A stretch of DNA of 56,628 bases, taken from assembly GCA_033763795.1 (NCBI GenBank), contig JANRJV010000045.1, forward strand, positions 1 through 56,628. Reading direction: 5' to 3'. Both the position numbers and the translations under genes were made by a program. A model generated the notes under the pieces. That model saw only the letters and a program-made list of their open reading frames with translations, was not told where the DNA came from and made no database searches. This stretch comes from JAEUIV01 sp033763795 (GTDB lineage: Bacteria > Planctomycetota > Phycisphaerae > Phycisphaerales > UBA1924). Shown here in pieces: positions 10,338-18,254 of the stretch; positions within the stretch are counted from its first letter, which is position 1; every line of letters begins with the position of its first letter.

Positions 10338-10886
10338 TCAGTGGTGGTGATGCCCGTTGGAGCGTGCGGCGTCGTCCAGCGCCCGCTCCATCTTCTCGGG
10401 CGTGAGGTTCTCGTGCAGCGTATGGTTGATGAGGGCGACCGGGGCCGTCCCGCAAGAACCCAGGCACTCGATCTCCATCAGCGTGAACTTCTCGTCGTCG
10501 GTGGTCTCGCCGGGCTCGACGCCCAGCTTGCGCTTGCAGGCGTCGACGATGTCCTTGTGCCCGCAGAACTCGCACGCGACGGACCGGCAGACCCAGACGA
10601 CGTTCTCGCCCTTGGGCCTCAGCCAGAACTCCTCGTAGAAGCTCGCCGTGTCGATCACGTCCGCGGGGGCGAGGCTTAGGAACTCCGCGACCTCGATCAG
10701 CGCCTGGTGAGGCAGCCAGCCCCACCGGGCCTGCACCGCGTGGAGCGTCGGCAGCAGGGCGCCCCGCCGCGTCTGATAGCGGGGGAAGTAGGTCGTCTCG
10801 ATGCCCTTGCGGATCTCCTGCGTGAGGTAGGGCTCCTCGCGCCGCGCGATCTGCATCGTTCCCGAAGGCTTGGTGATCCACGCCAT
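10338..10886 (-). CDS. nuoE: NADH-quinone oxidoreductase subunit E (24 kDa, [2Fe-2S])
   Basis: NuoE carries the N1a [2Fe-2S] cluster next to NuoF in the NADH-oxidising arm of complex I. The start MAWITKPSGT at 10886 is chosen because GGAG lies 9 nt upstream; the frame stays open further upstream without support. The 182-residue protein has the thioredoxin-like ferredoxin fold with cluster ligands Cys100, Cys105 (CRSVAC), Cys141 and Cys145 (CLGSC). The C-terminus is NGHHHH, a natural histidine run. nuoF is 2.3 kb downstream, beyond three other genes. Confidence 0.95.
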   Translation of the reverse strand: MAWITKPSGTMQIARREEPYLTQEIRKGIETTYFPRYQTRRGALLPTLHAVQARWGWLPHQALIEVAEFLSLAPADVIDTASFYEEFWLRPKGENVVWVCRSVACEFCGHKDIVDACKRKLGVEPGETTDDEKFTLMEIECLGSCGTAPVALINHTLHENLTPEKMERALDDAARSNGHHHH

Positions 10887-10936
10887 GGACAACTGCTCCA
10901 GCGAGCGCCGGCGCGCACGGCTCAGCCGCTGCGCGA

Positions 10937-11698
10937 TCAGCGAGCGGGGATTGTAGGGGTCGCGGGCTTGGGCGGGGCCGGCTTGGTCCGCCGCGGGATG
11001 CTCCCCGGGCTGCAGGGGGCCCCGTTGATCCCCGGATGGGGCTCCAGCTCGGCGCCGGGCTTGAGCCTCTGGACGCTGCCCTTGGCGTTCGCGTCGACGT
11101 TCTGGCTGCGCAGCGCCCCGGCCGGGGGCGGGGGCTGCGGGTCGCCCCACCAGACGACGTCCAGCAGCGTGCCGTCGGGCGCGACCAGCGCCAGCCAGTC
11201 CGCCGTGTTCGCCAGGGCGTTGCTCTGGGCCCGGTTCTCCATCGAGAAAACGAGCGCGTCGGCGAAGCGCGCGTTCGTGCCCTGCGGCGGGGCGTCGCTG
11301 GTCCCGAAGGGAGGGGGGATCCGCGCCTCGCAGCCGTTGAACACCACCGCGATCGCGTGCGGCGGGAGCTCCACATCCGGGAAAACGAAGCGAACACCCT
11401 TGGCAGACTCGGCGGCGAACCCGGCGCGGCGGTTGTGCAGCACGTACCCGGCGAGGTTGATCGGGCGATCGTGAGGGTTGGCGATCTCGATGAACTCGTC
11501 GCCCGCCGCGTGCCGCACGCCGTCGGCGTTGGCGTCGCCCGTCGAGTTGTTGGGGACGCTGAAGAAGACCTCGGTGATCTGGGGGTGCGGCTCGGGGATC
11601 GGGTTGGTCTGCCGGGCCGCCGCCGATCCGCCCGCGATCGACGCCAGCAGCATCAGCGCGCTCAGCCGTGTCCGCTTCGCCCGGATCATCCTTGACAC
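10937..11698 (-). CDS. Secreted lamin-tail-domain protein
   Basis: This protein of about 253 residues has a signal peptide (LSALMLLASIAGGSAAA) and a lamin-tail (LTD) beta-sandwich domain recognisable from ITEVFFSVPN, DEFIEIANPHDRPINLAGYV and WGDPQPPPPAG. LTD domains in bacteria occur in extracellular nucleases and surface proteins; no nuclease domain is fused here. GDANADGVRHAAGDEF is the usual calcium-loop-like insertion of these domains. The start is GTG at 11698 (GGTGGT just upstream) or ATG at 11689. It lies 24 bp after aroA on the same strand. Confidence 0.75.
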   Translation of the reverse strand: MSRMIRAKRTRLSALMLLASIAGGSAAARQTNPIPEPHPQITEVFFSVPNNSTGDANADGVRHAAGDEFIEIANPHDRPINLAGYVLHNRRAGFAAESAKGVRFVFPDVELPPHAIAVVFNGCEARIPPPFGTSDAPPQGTNARFADALVFSMENRAQSNALANTADWLALVAPDGTLLDVVWWGDPQPPPPAGALRSQNVDANAKGSVQRLKPGAELEPHPGINGAPCSPGSIPRRTKPAPPKPATPTIPAR

Positions 11699-11722
11699 GC
11701 TACCACCCGCCGGGCCCGCCCG

Positions 11723-13138
11723 TCAGCCGGCGGAGCGCGGCGAGCCGCCCGCCGCGGCGCTCTCGTACAGCGCCGCCAGATGGTTCCAGAACGTGGGATA
11801 GGTCTTGGCCACGCACGCCGGGTCGCGGATCACGACCCCCGGCCGCCGGAGCCCGACCAGCGCCAGCGACATGGCCATCCTGTGATCGTCGTAGGTGTCG
11901 AAGACGGTGCGGGGGGCCGCCGGGCCGCACTCGATCCCGCCGGCGGGCGGCGTGAGCGTCAGCCCCTCGTCCGCGGGCCGGTCCGCCGAGGCGCCGGGAG
12001 TCCTGAAGATCTGGACGCCGACGCCCAGCTTGGAGATCTCGTTCGCGAGCGCCGCCAGGCGGTCCGTCTCCTTGACGCGCAGCGTGCGCAGGCCGCGGAC
12101 GACGGTCGCCCCGCGCGCTAAGCAGGCGACGGCCGCCAGCGTCATCGCGGCGTCGGGCATCAGCGTGAGGTCCGCCTCCACGCCGCGCAGCGATCCGGAC
12201 CCGCGCACGCCCGTGTCGTGCGTGTTCTCTTCGACGTCGGCCCCGAGGCGCGCCAGCTCCCGCACGAAGCGCGCGTCGCCCTGGACGGACGATCGGCCCA
12301 CGCCTTCCACCGTGCAGCGCGCCCCGGCGAGCAGCGCCGCCGCGGCCCAGAAGTAGGTCGCGCCGCTGGCGTCGGGCTCGACCGCGATCGTTCGTCCCGA
12401 GAGGGTTCCCCGCTCGACGCGCAGGCCGCGCTCCTCCCGCCGGACCCGCACGCCGAAACACTCGCGGAGGATGCTTGCCGTCATATCGATGTACGAGCGG
12501 CTGGTCGGCTCGCCCACGAACTCCAGCGCCAGCCCCTCTTCCAGCAGCGGCGCGATGAGCATCAGCGCGCTGATGAACTGGCTGGAGCTGGTGGCGCCCA
12601 CGCGCAGCCGCGCCCGCCTCGGCCGCGCCGGATGCACGCGGAGAGGCACGCACCCCGGCGCGCCCAGCTCCTCCACGGTGATCCCCAGCTTGCGGAGCAG
12701 CCCGGCGAGCTCGCCGATGGGCCGCTGGCGCATGCGCTGGTTCCCGTCGATGACGACGGGCGCGTCGGCGAGGCACGCCGCGGCGGTGAGGAAGCGCGTC
12801 GCTGTGCCCGCGTTCATGAGGTTGAGCGTGACGCCGCCGCGGGGCCGGCCGCCCGTCCCGCGGACGCGCAGGCTCGCTCCGTCGGGCTCGATGCGTGCGC
12901 CCAGGGCGCGCAGCGCGTCGATCATCACCCGCGCGTCGTCGGCGTCGACCAGTGGGCGGTCGATCACCGACTCGCCCTCGGCCAGCGCCGCCAGCAGCAG
13001 CACGCGGTTCGTGATGCTCTTGCTGCCCGGCGGGCGGACGCGCACATCGAACGGCCCCGCCAGCGGGCGCATCTCCAGCTCGTGCGGCAGGTCCGCCAGC
13101 GGCCGCCTCAGCAGCTCGATGAATCGCTCGACGCTCAC
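11723..13138 (-). CDS. aroA: 3-phosphoshikimate 1-carboxyvinyltransferase (EPSP synthase)
   Basis: AroA transfers enolpyruvate from PEP to shikimate 3-phosphate in the shikimate pathway. The 471-residue protein has the PEP/phosphate motifs PPGSKS (36-41), NAGTATRF (109-116) and DGNQRMRQRPIGEL (131-144), plus late motifs VKETDRLAAL and DDHRMAMSLALVGLR. An N-terminal extension of about 25 residues precedes the domain. The start is GTG with GGAG 10 nt upstream. It follows the GroES-like gene by 43 bp on the same strand. No other shikimate gene is nearby, but trpD lies 37 kb away. Confidence 0.96.
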   Translation of the reverse strand: MSVERFIELLRRPLADLPHELEMRPLAGPFDVRVRPPGSKSITNRVLLLAALAEGESVIDRPLVDADDARVMIDALRALGARIEPDGASLRVRGTGGRPRGGVTLNLMNAGTATRFLTAAACLADAPVVIDGNQRMRQRPIGELAGLLRKLGITVEELGAPGCVPLRVHPARPRRARLRVGATSSSQFISALMLIAPLLEEGLALEFVGEPTSRSYIDMTASILRECFGVRVRREERGLRVERGTLSGRTIAVEPDASGATYFWAAAALLAGARCTVEGVGRSSVQGDARFVRELARLGADVEENTHDTGVRGSGSLRGVEADLTLMPDAAMTLAAVACLARGATVVRGLRTLRVKETDRLAALANEISKLGVGVQIFRTPGASADRPADEGLTLTPPAGGIECGPAAPRTVFDTYDDHRMAMSLALVGLRRPGVVIRDPACVAKTYPTFWNHLAALYESAAAGGSPRSAG

Positions 13139-13181
13139 CGGCGCGCCGCTCCGGCGCTCGCCGACGAGCCCCCGCCCGCCG

Positions 13182-13502
13182 TCACGGCCCCTCGCGCCGG
13201 AAGACCGCGACGATGTCCTCGACGGGCACGACGAACAGCCGGTTGTCCCCCTCGAAATCGACGGGCACCGCCTGCTTGGGATGGAACAGCACGCGGTCGT
13301 ACTGCTTGATCGGATAATTCTTGTCGTCCGCCACCTGCGCGGAGATGGAGACGATGCGCCCCGTGATCGTGGGGATCTCGACCTTGTCGGGCAGGTGGAG
13401 CCCGGCCTTGGTCTGCTTCTTGTCTTCGTCCTTGCGGATCAGGACGCGCAGGCCCACAGGTTCAACGATCTCGATTGAGTCGGTCACGCGCTTGGTCGCC
13501 AT
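13182..13502 (-). CDS. GroES-like co-chaperonin (Cpn10 family), orphan
   Basis: This 106-residue protein has the Cpn10 layout: LRVLIRKDEDKKQTKAGLHL, then PTITGRIVSIS and YDRVLFHPKQAVPVDFEG. GroES caps the GroEL cage. The mobile-loop tripeptide that binds GroEL (usually Ile-Val-Leu) reads Leu-His-Leu here, and no groEL is adjacent. It may be a paralogue or a specialised co-chaperonin. The roughly ten-residue N-terminal extension is also unusual. No Shine-Dalgarno is present; TACGAT lies 9 nt before the ATG. It sits between lepB and aroA. Confidence 0.8.
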   Translation of the reverse strand: MATKRVTDSIEIVEPVGLRVLIRKDEDKKQTKAGLHLPDKVEIPTITGRIVSISAQVADDKNYPIKQYDRVLFHPKQAVPVDFEGDNRLFVVPVEDIVAVFRREGP

Positions 13503-13511
13503 GGGAACATC

Positions 13512-13517
13512 ATCGTA
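13512..13517 (-). promoter_or_regulatory. Putative -10 box (TACGAT) of the GroES-like gene
   Basis: TACGAT on the minus strand ends 9 nt before the ATG, within the 34-bp gap to lepB. It implies a near-leaderless transcript for the GroES-like gene. Confidence 0.4.
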
Positions 13518-13536
13518 GGGGGCGCGACGCCCGGTT

Positions 13537-15207
13537 TCATCGGATCAGCCGCATGCGCCCGAAGTCCGGCACCGGGATCGGCCCGACCGAGCCCGCCGGC
13601 GCGGGGAAATACACAAAGAACGCCTTCCCCAGGATCAGCTTCCGCGGCACGACGCCCACCGTCGCGTCGATCTGCTCCGCGACGAACGGGTCGACGACCT
13701 CCCACAGCCGCCCGTCCTTCGACGCCGGGCTGTTGTCCCCCAGCATGAAGTACTGATCGGGGCCCAGCGTCACGAGATTCGCCGGGTGCGTCCCGAACGC
13801 GGGCATCCCGTTCATCGACGTGTGGAACTGCGCGGCTTCGTAGTACAGGTCCTTGTCCAGCCCCGCGCGGTAGACAGTGACCGGCGAGCCCGCGAAATCC
13901 CACGAGATCGAGGGGCGGGAGTTGCGGTAGGTGTCGGGATACCGCAGCGCGTTGCCCGCCGGGCTGGTCTCGACGTACTCATCGCCCGCCTTGCCCGTGG
14001 CGTACAGCAGCCGCTCGGACGGCCCCCAGTCGTACGTGGCGCGGAGCACGACCTTCCGCTCCACCGTCAGCTCCAGCGTCTGATCAAAGTGCGCGAACGC
14101 GATGTTGGTGACGCGGCCTGTCGCCGGGCTCGCGAGGGGAGCCGTCGCCAGGTCGGTCCACGGCGCGCCGGCCCCCGACGCGGGCGCGATCGGCCGCATG
14201 CGCAGCGTCGCGTTGCCCGCCGCCCACACCAGTTGGAACTCATGCTCGTGGGCCGCGATGGTGGCGCGCACGGTCATCCCGTCGGTGTCGGGCCGGACGC
14301 CCACGCGCATCCGCACGTCGCACAGGGGGAAGGGCTGGATCCCCGCGGACGAGCGGAACCGCGAGGGGATCTCGTTGTAGGGCACCCAGTCGTTGATGGG
14401 CCACGCGTCGACGTCCCAGGTCAGCGTCGTCGGCTCGGAGCCGGCGAACCGATAGTCCCGCTGGTCCTCGATCACCCAGCCCTCGCCGCGCCACGGCGGG
14501 GAGAACCAGCGCCGCCCGTCGCGCACGGGGAAGATCGGCGTCAGCTCCGAAGAGAAGACCGTTCGCCATACCGACTCCTGCACGTGCGGCGGCTTGCGCG
14601 CGATCTTCCAGGGGCCCGTCGGCTCGGGCGTTCCCAGCGGCCCGCGCACCGCCGGGCGGGTGAACAGGTCGCCGTCGGCGATCCAGATCTGTTCGCCCGG
14701 CAGGCCCACGAGACGCTTGATGAAGTTCTGCGTCGCCAGCTCGGGGTTCTTGAAAACGACCACGTCCCACCGCTCGGGCGGGAAGATGTTGTAGAGATAC
14801 TTCTGGACAAGGATCCGGTCGCCCGCCAGGAGCGGCTTGGGCTGCGGCGGGGTGACATACCCCGCGACCCCCGGCGGGCGGCCGCCGGGCCGCATCGGGT
14901 TGATCTGGCTCGTCGTCAGAGGGTCGGTCGCCGAGGGAGGCCAGAACTCGCCGTCGCCCTGGATCGCCGAGGGCATGTCCGACTGCATTGGATACCAGGG
15001 ATTGACCGCCCAGCTGTTGCCCGTCTGGGGGCTTTCGAAGCGCATGTGCGCGCCCAGCAGCGTCGGCGCCATCGAGCCCGTCGGGATGATGAACGCCTCG
15101 ACGACGTAGGAACGAAATACCAGCGCCATCACGAACGAGATCAGCAGGGAGACGAACGTCTCCTTGATCGATGTGTCGGCCTGGGCGTCACGGGCGGGGT
15201 CGGCCAT
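13537..15207 (-). CDS. lepB: Signal peptidase I with large inserted domain
   Basis: Type I signal peptidase cleaves signal peptides on the outer face of the inner membrane. The 556-residue protein has a membrane anchor (about 17-35), the catalytic serine in IPTGSMAPTL (Ser45), the general-base lysine in NFIKRLVGLPG (Lys164) and the late GDN motif at 490-492 in YFMLGDNSPASKDGR. Typical bacterial enzymes have 180-330 residues; here about 300 residues of beta-rich sequence are inserted between the Lys box and the GDN box, and about 80 more between the Ser box and Lys box. TACCCT lies 9 nt before the ATG and no Shine-Dalgarno is seen. Confidence 0.94.
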   Translation of the reverse strand: MADPARDAQADTSIKETFVSLLISFVMALVFRSYVVEAFIIPTGSMAPTLLGAHMRFESPQTGNSWAVNPWYPMQSDMPSAIQGDGEFWPPSATDPLTTSQINPMRPGGRPPGVAGYVTPPQPKPLLAGDRILVQKYLYNIFPPERWDVVVFKNPELATQNFIKRLVGLPGEQIWIADGDLFTRPAVRGPLGTPEPTGPWKIARKPPHVQESVWRTVFSSELTPIFPVRDGRRWFSPPWRGEGWVIEDQRDYRFAGSEPTTLTWDVDAWPINDWVPYNEIPSRFRSSAGIQPFPLCDVRMRVGVRPDTDGMTVRATIAAHEHEFQLVWAAGNATLRMRPIAPASGAGAPWTDLATAPLASPATGRVTNIAFAHFDQTLELTVERKVVLRATYDWGPSERLLYATGKAGDEYVETSPAGNALRYPDTYRNSRPSISWDFAGSPVTVYRAGLDKDLYYEAAQFHTSMNGMPAFGTHPANLVTLGPDQYFMLGDNSPASKDGRLWEVVDPFVAEQIDATVGVVPRKLILGKAFFVYFPAPAGSVGPIPVPDFGRMRLIR

Positions 15208-15216
15208 GGGGCAGAA

Positions 15217-15222
15217 GGGTAA
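15217..15222 (-). promoter_or_regulatory. Putative -10 box (TACCCT) of lepB
   Basis: TACCCT on the minus strand ends 9 nt before the lepB ATG, implying a near-leaderless transcript. No -35 is evident. Confidence 0.4.
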
Positions 15223-15272
15223 ACCGGTGGGCGATGTCGTGCGCAGCGGCGCCCACGAGCCGTGGAGATGCC

Positions 15273-16829
15273 TCAGGAGTGGAACGGACCTCCGCCGCCG
15301 CCGCCGAAGGCACCGCCTCCTGAGCCGCCGCCCCGGCGTCGCCGACGTCTCTTGCCGCCCTGTCCTTGCGGGTCAGACGACCGCTCGGGGCCGCCGGACC
15401 CTCCCGGACCTCTCTGGCCGCCCGGACGATCGCCGCTCGGAGGATTCTCGCGCGGCGAAGAAGTCCCACCCGGTTCCGCGGCGTCGCGGCCCGGTCGCGG
15501 CGGACGGTCGCCGCGGGGGCGCGGCTGCTGCGGGGCGCCGGTCGGCAGACTGCCGGACCTGGTGCGGTCGTCCCGGGCCTGGAAGTCGCGCTGCCGAGGC
15601 GTGCGGGTGTCGTCGGGCTGCGCGCGAGCGTCGCCGGGCTGCGTCTGGGGCTGGCCGAGCTTCGCCTGGATCTGTTCGGGCGTCATGCCGCGGAGCGGAT
15701 CGTCACCTCTGGGAGCGCGCGGCGGCGGACCGCCCGCCGGTCCTCCCGGCCCGCCCGGGCCCCCCGGGCCCCCCGGGCCGCCGGTCGAGGTCGGCCGCTG
15801 GGGCGGGCCCGAGCGCGGGCCGCCGCGGGGTCCGCCGGGCCCGAGCGCGGGGGGCGCGGGAGCGGCGGGTGGGGCCGGCGCCTCTTCCGGTGCGCACAAT
15901 TCCTCCACCGGCACCGCGATCTCCGTCCCGTCATGCTCCAGCCGGACCAGCACGAGCTGCGTCAGGATCTGGCGATCGACAACGATGCCCACGCCCTGCT
16001 GCGTGCCCACGCGCTTTTTCATCTTGGGCAGCTTCTTGTTGAGCGCTTCGTAGGTCTCGTCCTCGTACCGCAGGCAGCACATGAGCCGCCCGCACCGGCC
16101 GCTGATCTTGAGGGGGTCGAGGGTCGCCTTCTGCGTCTTGGCGGACTTGATGGAGACGGGCTTGAGGACCTTCAGGAACTGCTTGCAGCAGCAGTGCTGG
16201 CCGCACTTCTCATAGTCGGCGACCAGCCTCGCCTCATCGCGTGCGCCGACCTGGCGGAGCTCGATGCGCGTGGCGAACTCCCCCGCCAGCTCGTGGATGA
16301 GGTCGCGGAAGTCGATGCGCTCTTCCGAGACGAAGAAGAAGGTCAGGCGCTCGCCCCCCAGGATGGGCTCGGCGTCGACGATCTTCATGGGCAGCCGGAG
16401 GTTCTCCGCCGCGGCGCGGGCGACGCGCAGCATGGCGGGCTTGAGCGACTCGATCCGCGACTGCTCGTTCATGTCCGCGATGGTCGCGACGCGGAGGGCC
16501 CGCCCCTCCGTGAAGAAGGGGTAGTCCTTCCCGCCCGAGTTCTCGATGTACTCGAGCATCTCCTTGCGCGACACGCTCTTGGAGCAGCCGGCGTTGGGGC
16601 ACGTGCTGGTGAGCATCTCGCCCAGCTCGGTGCCGCGGTGGGTGCGGACGACGATCTTCGACCCGCAGCCGGGCTTCACGGAGCCGTCGTAGGGAAACTC
16701 CCCGACGAGCTTCATGGCGCCGAAGCGCACAACGAGCGTCTTGGGCACGCTGAGCCGGGCGTATTCCTCGGCGTCGCGGCGTGCGGCTTCGAGGTCGGCT
16801 TCGAACTGAGGCAGCGGGAAGATGGACAT
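15273..16829 (-). CDS. PSP1-domain protein (RicT/YaaT-like) with long Gly/Pro-rich tail
   Basis: PSP1 proteins include Bacillus RicT (YaaT), part of an iron-sulfur complex that tunes RNase Y and phosphorelay activity. Residues about 25-310 hold the domain, with the family's cysteine motifs KCGQHCCCKQFLK and SGRCGRLMCCLRYEDETY. The remaining 200 residues are a disordered Gly/Pro/Arg tail (GGPGGPGGPGGPGG) ending in RRRRRRGGGSGGGAFGG-type sequence, a possible RNA-binding tail. The ATG at 16829 is used; a GTG at 16856 is an alternative. A promoter with TACACT lies about 145 bp upstream. lepB follows after 65 bp. Confidence 0.85.
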   Translation of the reverse strand: MSIFPLPQFEADLEAARRDAEEYARLSVPKTLVVRFGAMKLVGEFPYDGSVKPGCGSKIVVRTHRGTELGEMLTSTCPNAGCSKSVSRKEMLEYIENSGGKDYPFFTEGRALRVATIADMNEQSRIESLKPAMLRVARAAAENLRLPMKIVDAEPILGGERLTFFFVSEERIDFRDLIHELAGEFATRIELRQVGARDEARLVADYEKCGQHCCCKQFLKVLKPVSIKSAKTQKATLDPLKISGRCGRLMCCLRYEDETYEALNKKLPKMKKRVGTQQGVGIVVDRQILTQLVLVRLEHDGTEIAVPVEELCAPEEAPAPPAAPAPPALGPGGPRGGPRSGPPQRPTSTGGPGGPGGPGGPGGPAGGPPPRAPRGDDPLRGMTPEQIQAKLGQPQTQPGDARAQPDDTRTPRQRDFQARDDRTRSGSLPTGAPQQPRPRGDRPPRPGRDAAEPGGTSSPRENPPSGDRPGGQRGPGGSGGPERSSDPQGQGGKRRRRRRGGGSGGGAFGGGGGGPFHS

Positions 16830-16972
16830 GGGGGTTCGCGCTCGATGTTGAGGCACACCAACAGCAGGCGGCGTGTGCGCCGCGGGGCTGTCGACATGTC
16901 ACCGGACCCATCTGGGGAAGTCCCGCACGCCGGTCCGGCGCGGCGGCGGGTTCAGAACGCGAACGTGGAGTC

Positions 16973-17000
16973 AGTGTAGCGGCGGGGCGACGCCGGTCGA
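16973..17000 (-). promoter_or_regulatory. Putative promoter of the PSP1 gene
   Basis: On the minus strand TCGACC (17000-16995) and TACACT (16978-16973) are 16 bp apart and lie in the gap upstream of the PSP1 gene. TACACT is the same -10 seen at the rRNA promoter. Confidence 0.45.
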
Positions 17001-17078
17001 GGACGCGCCGGCGCGCGGCGCGGAAAGGGCGCGGGATGTGCGCGCGGCCGCGGGCGAAGTCGCCGGGTTCGGATGAGG

Positions 17079-18209
17079 TCAGGCCGCCAGGCCGTGGTCG
17101 TCCTCGACGTCGAAGCCTGGCCACTGGAGGTCGGGCTTGTGGCGGTGATGGATCCGGATGACGCGGCCCAGCTGCTTGCCGAACAGGTCGCGGATCACCT
17201 CCAGGACGGGGACCAGCTCGTCGGGGAACGGCTTGGTGTGATCCCTGAACAGCGCGACGACCGCCAGGCACTCACCGTCGCTGTGGCAGGAGAAGACCAG
17301 GACCGTGTGATCCTCGAGCCACGCGGCCCCTTCGCCCAGGGCGTCCGCCAGTTCCTCGCGCGAGGCGAGCCGGCGGATCTCCGTGAGGTCCTCGAAGCGG
17401 GGGGCGATGACGTCGGCGAGGTGGTCGAGCAGGACGTCGGCGGTCTCGCGGGGCACGTCATAATTGACGTACGCGCCCAGGTTGAAGTCGTGAGCCGCGG
17501 TGGGAAGGAAGACGGCGGCGTTGGTGGGCCCGGTCTTGCGGAGCAGGAACTCGAGGGTGCTGCGGAGCAGGTTCTCGACGTCCAGCTCCTGGCGCACGAT
17601 CGAGGCGAACTCGCTGGCGACCGTGGCGGTCGACATCTGGTCGGCCAGCTCCTGGTAGGCGCTGACGAGGTCCGAGCAGAGCGAGTCCACCTGCTCGGCG
17701 ACCTCGCGACGTGCGGAGTTCAGACGCTTGCAGATCCGCTTGAGCCGCTGCACGCGGCGCTCGGAGTCGCGGAGCTTGCGGACGACCTCGATGGCGGCGA
17801 GGACGCGGGCGGCGATCTCGGCGGGGCGATAGGGCTTGGCGACGAAGTCGATGGCCCCCGAGCGCATGACGTCGACGACGCCGTCGAAGTCGTTGCGGCT
17901 GCTGGTGACGATGCAGCGGGGCGCGGCGTCCTGCCCGGCGAGTTCGCGGACCAGCTCGAGCCCCGAGCCGTCACACTGGGACTCATCGATGACGATGATG
18001 GAGTAGCGGCGTGCGGCGATGGCCTCGCGGGTCTCTGCGATCGAGCCGGCGCCGTCGCAGGAGAGGCCCGTGGCGCCCAGCGCGTGCTGGAGCTCGGCGC
18101 GGGCGCGCGGGCTGGCGTCGACGGCGAGGACGCGGTGCGAGACCCGGCGCGCCGGGGCGCCTTCGTCTTGGTTGGGGGACCGGTCGCCCTTGGGCTTGCG
18201 CTTGGCCAT
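17079..18209 (-). CDS. Response regulator with C-terminal GAF-like domain
   Basis: This 376-residue protein begins with a receiver domain (about 25-145). Acidic Asp31, phospho-acceptor Asp75 (IIVIDES), Thr/Ser102-103 and Lys125 (VAKPY) are all present, so it should accept phosphate. A coiled helix (about 145-200) leads into a GAF-like sensory domain (about 200-350). There is no DNA-binding domain or recognised enzyme, so the output is probably by protein contact. GGAGAG precedes the ATG. It lies 45 bp after the histidine kinase gene and is probably in the same operon. Confidence 0.85.
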   Translation of the reverse strand: MAKRKPKGDRSPNQDEGAPARRVSHRVLAVDASPRARAELQHALGATGLSCDGAGSIAETREAIAARRYSIIVIDESQCDGSGLELVRELAGQDAAPRCIVTSSRNDFDGVVDVMRSGAIDFVAKPYRPAEIAARVLAAIEVVRKLRDSERRVQRLKRICKRLNSARREVAEQVDSLCSDLVSAYQELADQMSTATVASEFASIVRQELDVENLLRSTLEFLLRKTGPTNAAVFLPTAAHDFNLGAYVNYDVPRETADVLLDHLADVIAPRFEDLTEIRRLASREELADALGEGAAWLEDHTVLVFSCHSDGECLAVVALFRDHTKPFPDELVPVLEVIRDLFGKQLGRVIRIHHRHKPDLQWPGFDVEDDHGLAA

Positions 18210-18254
18210 CCGCGTCTCTCCGCCGGTCGAAACCGGTCTGCGTTCCGTGGTTCT

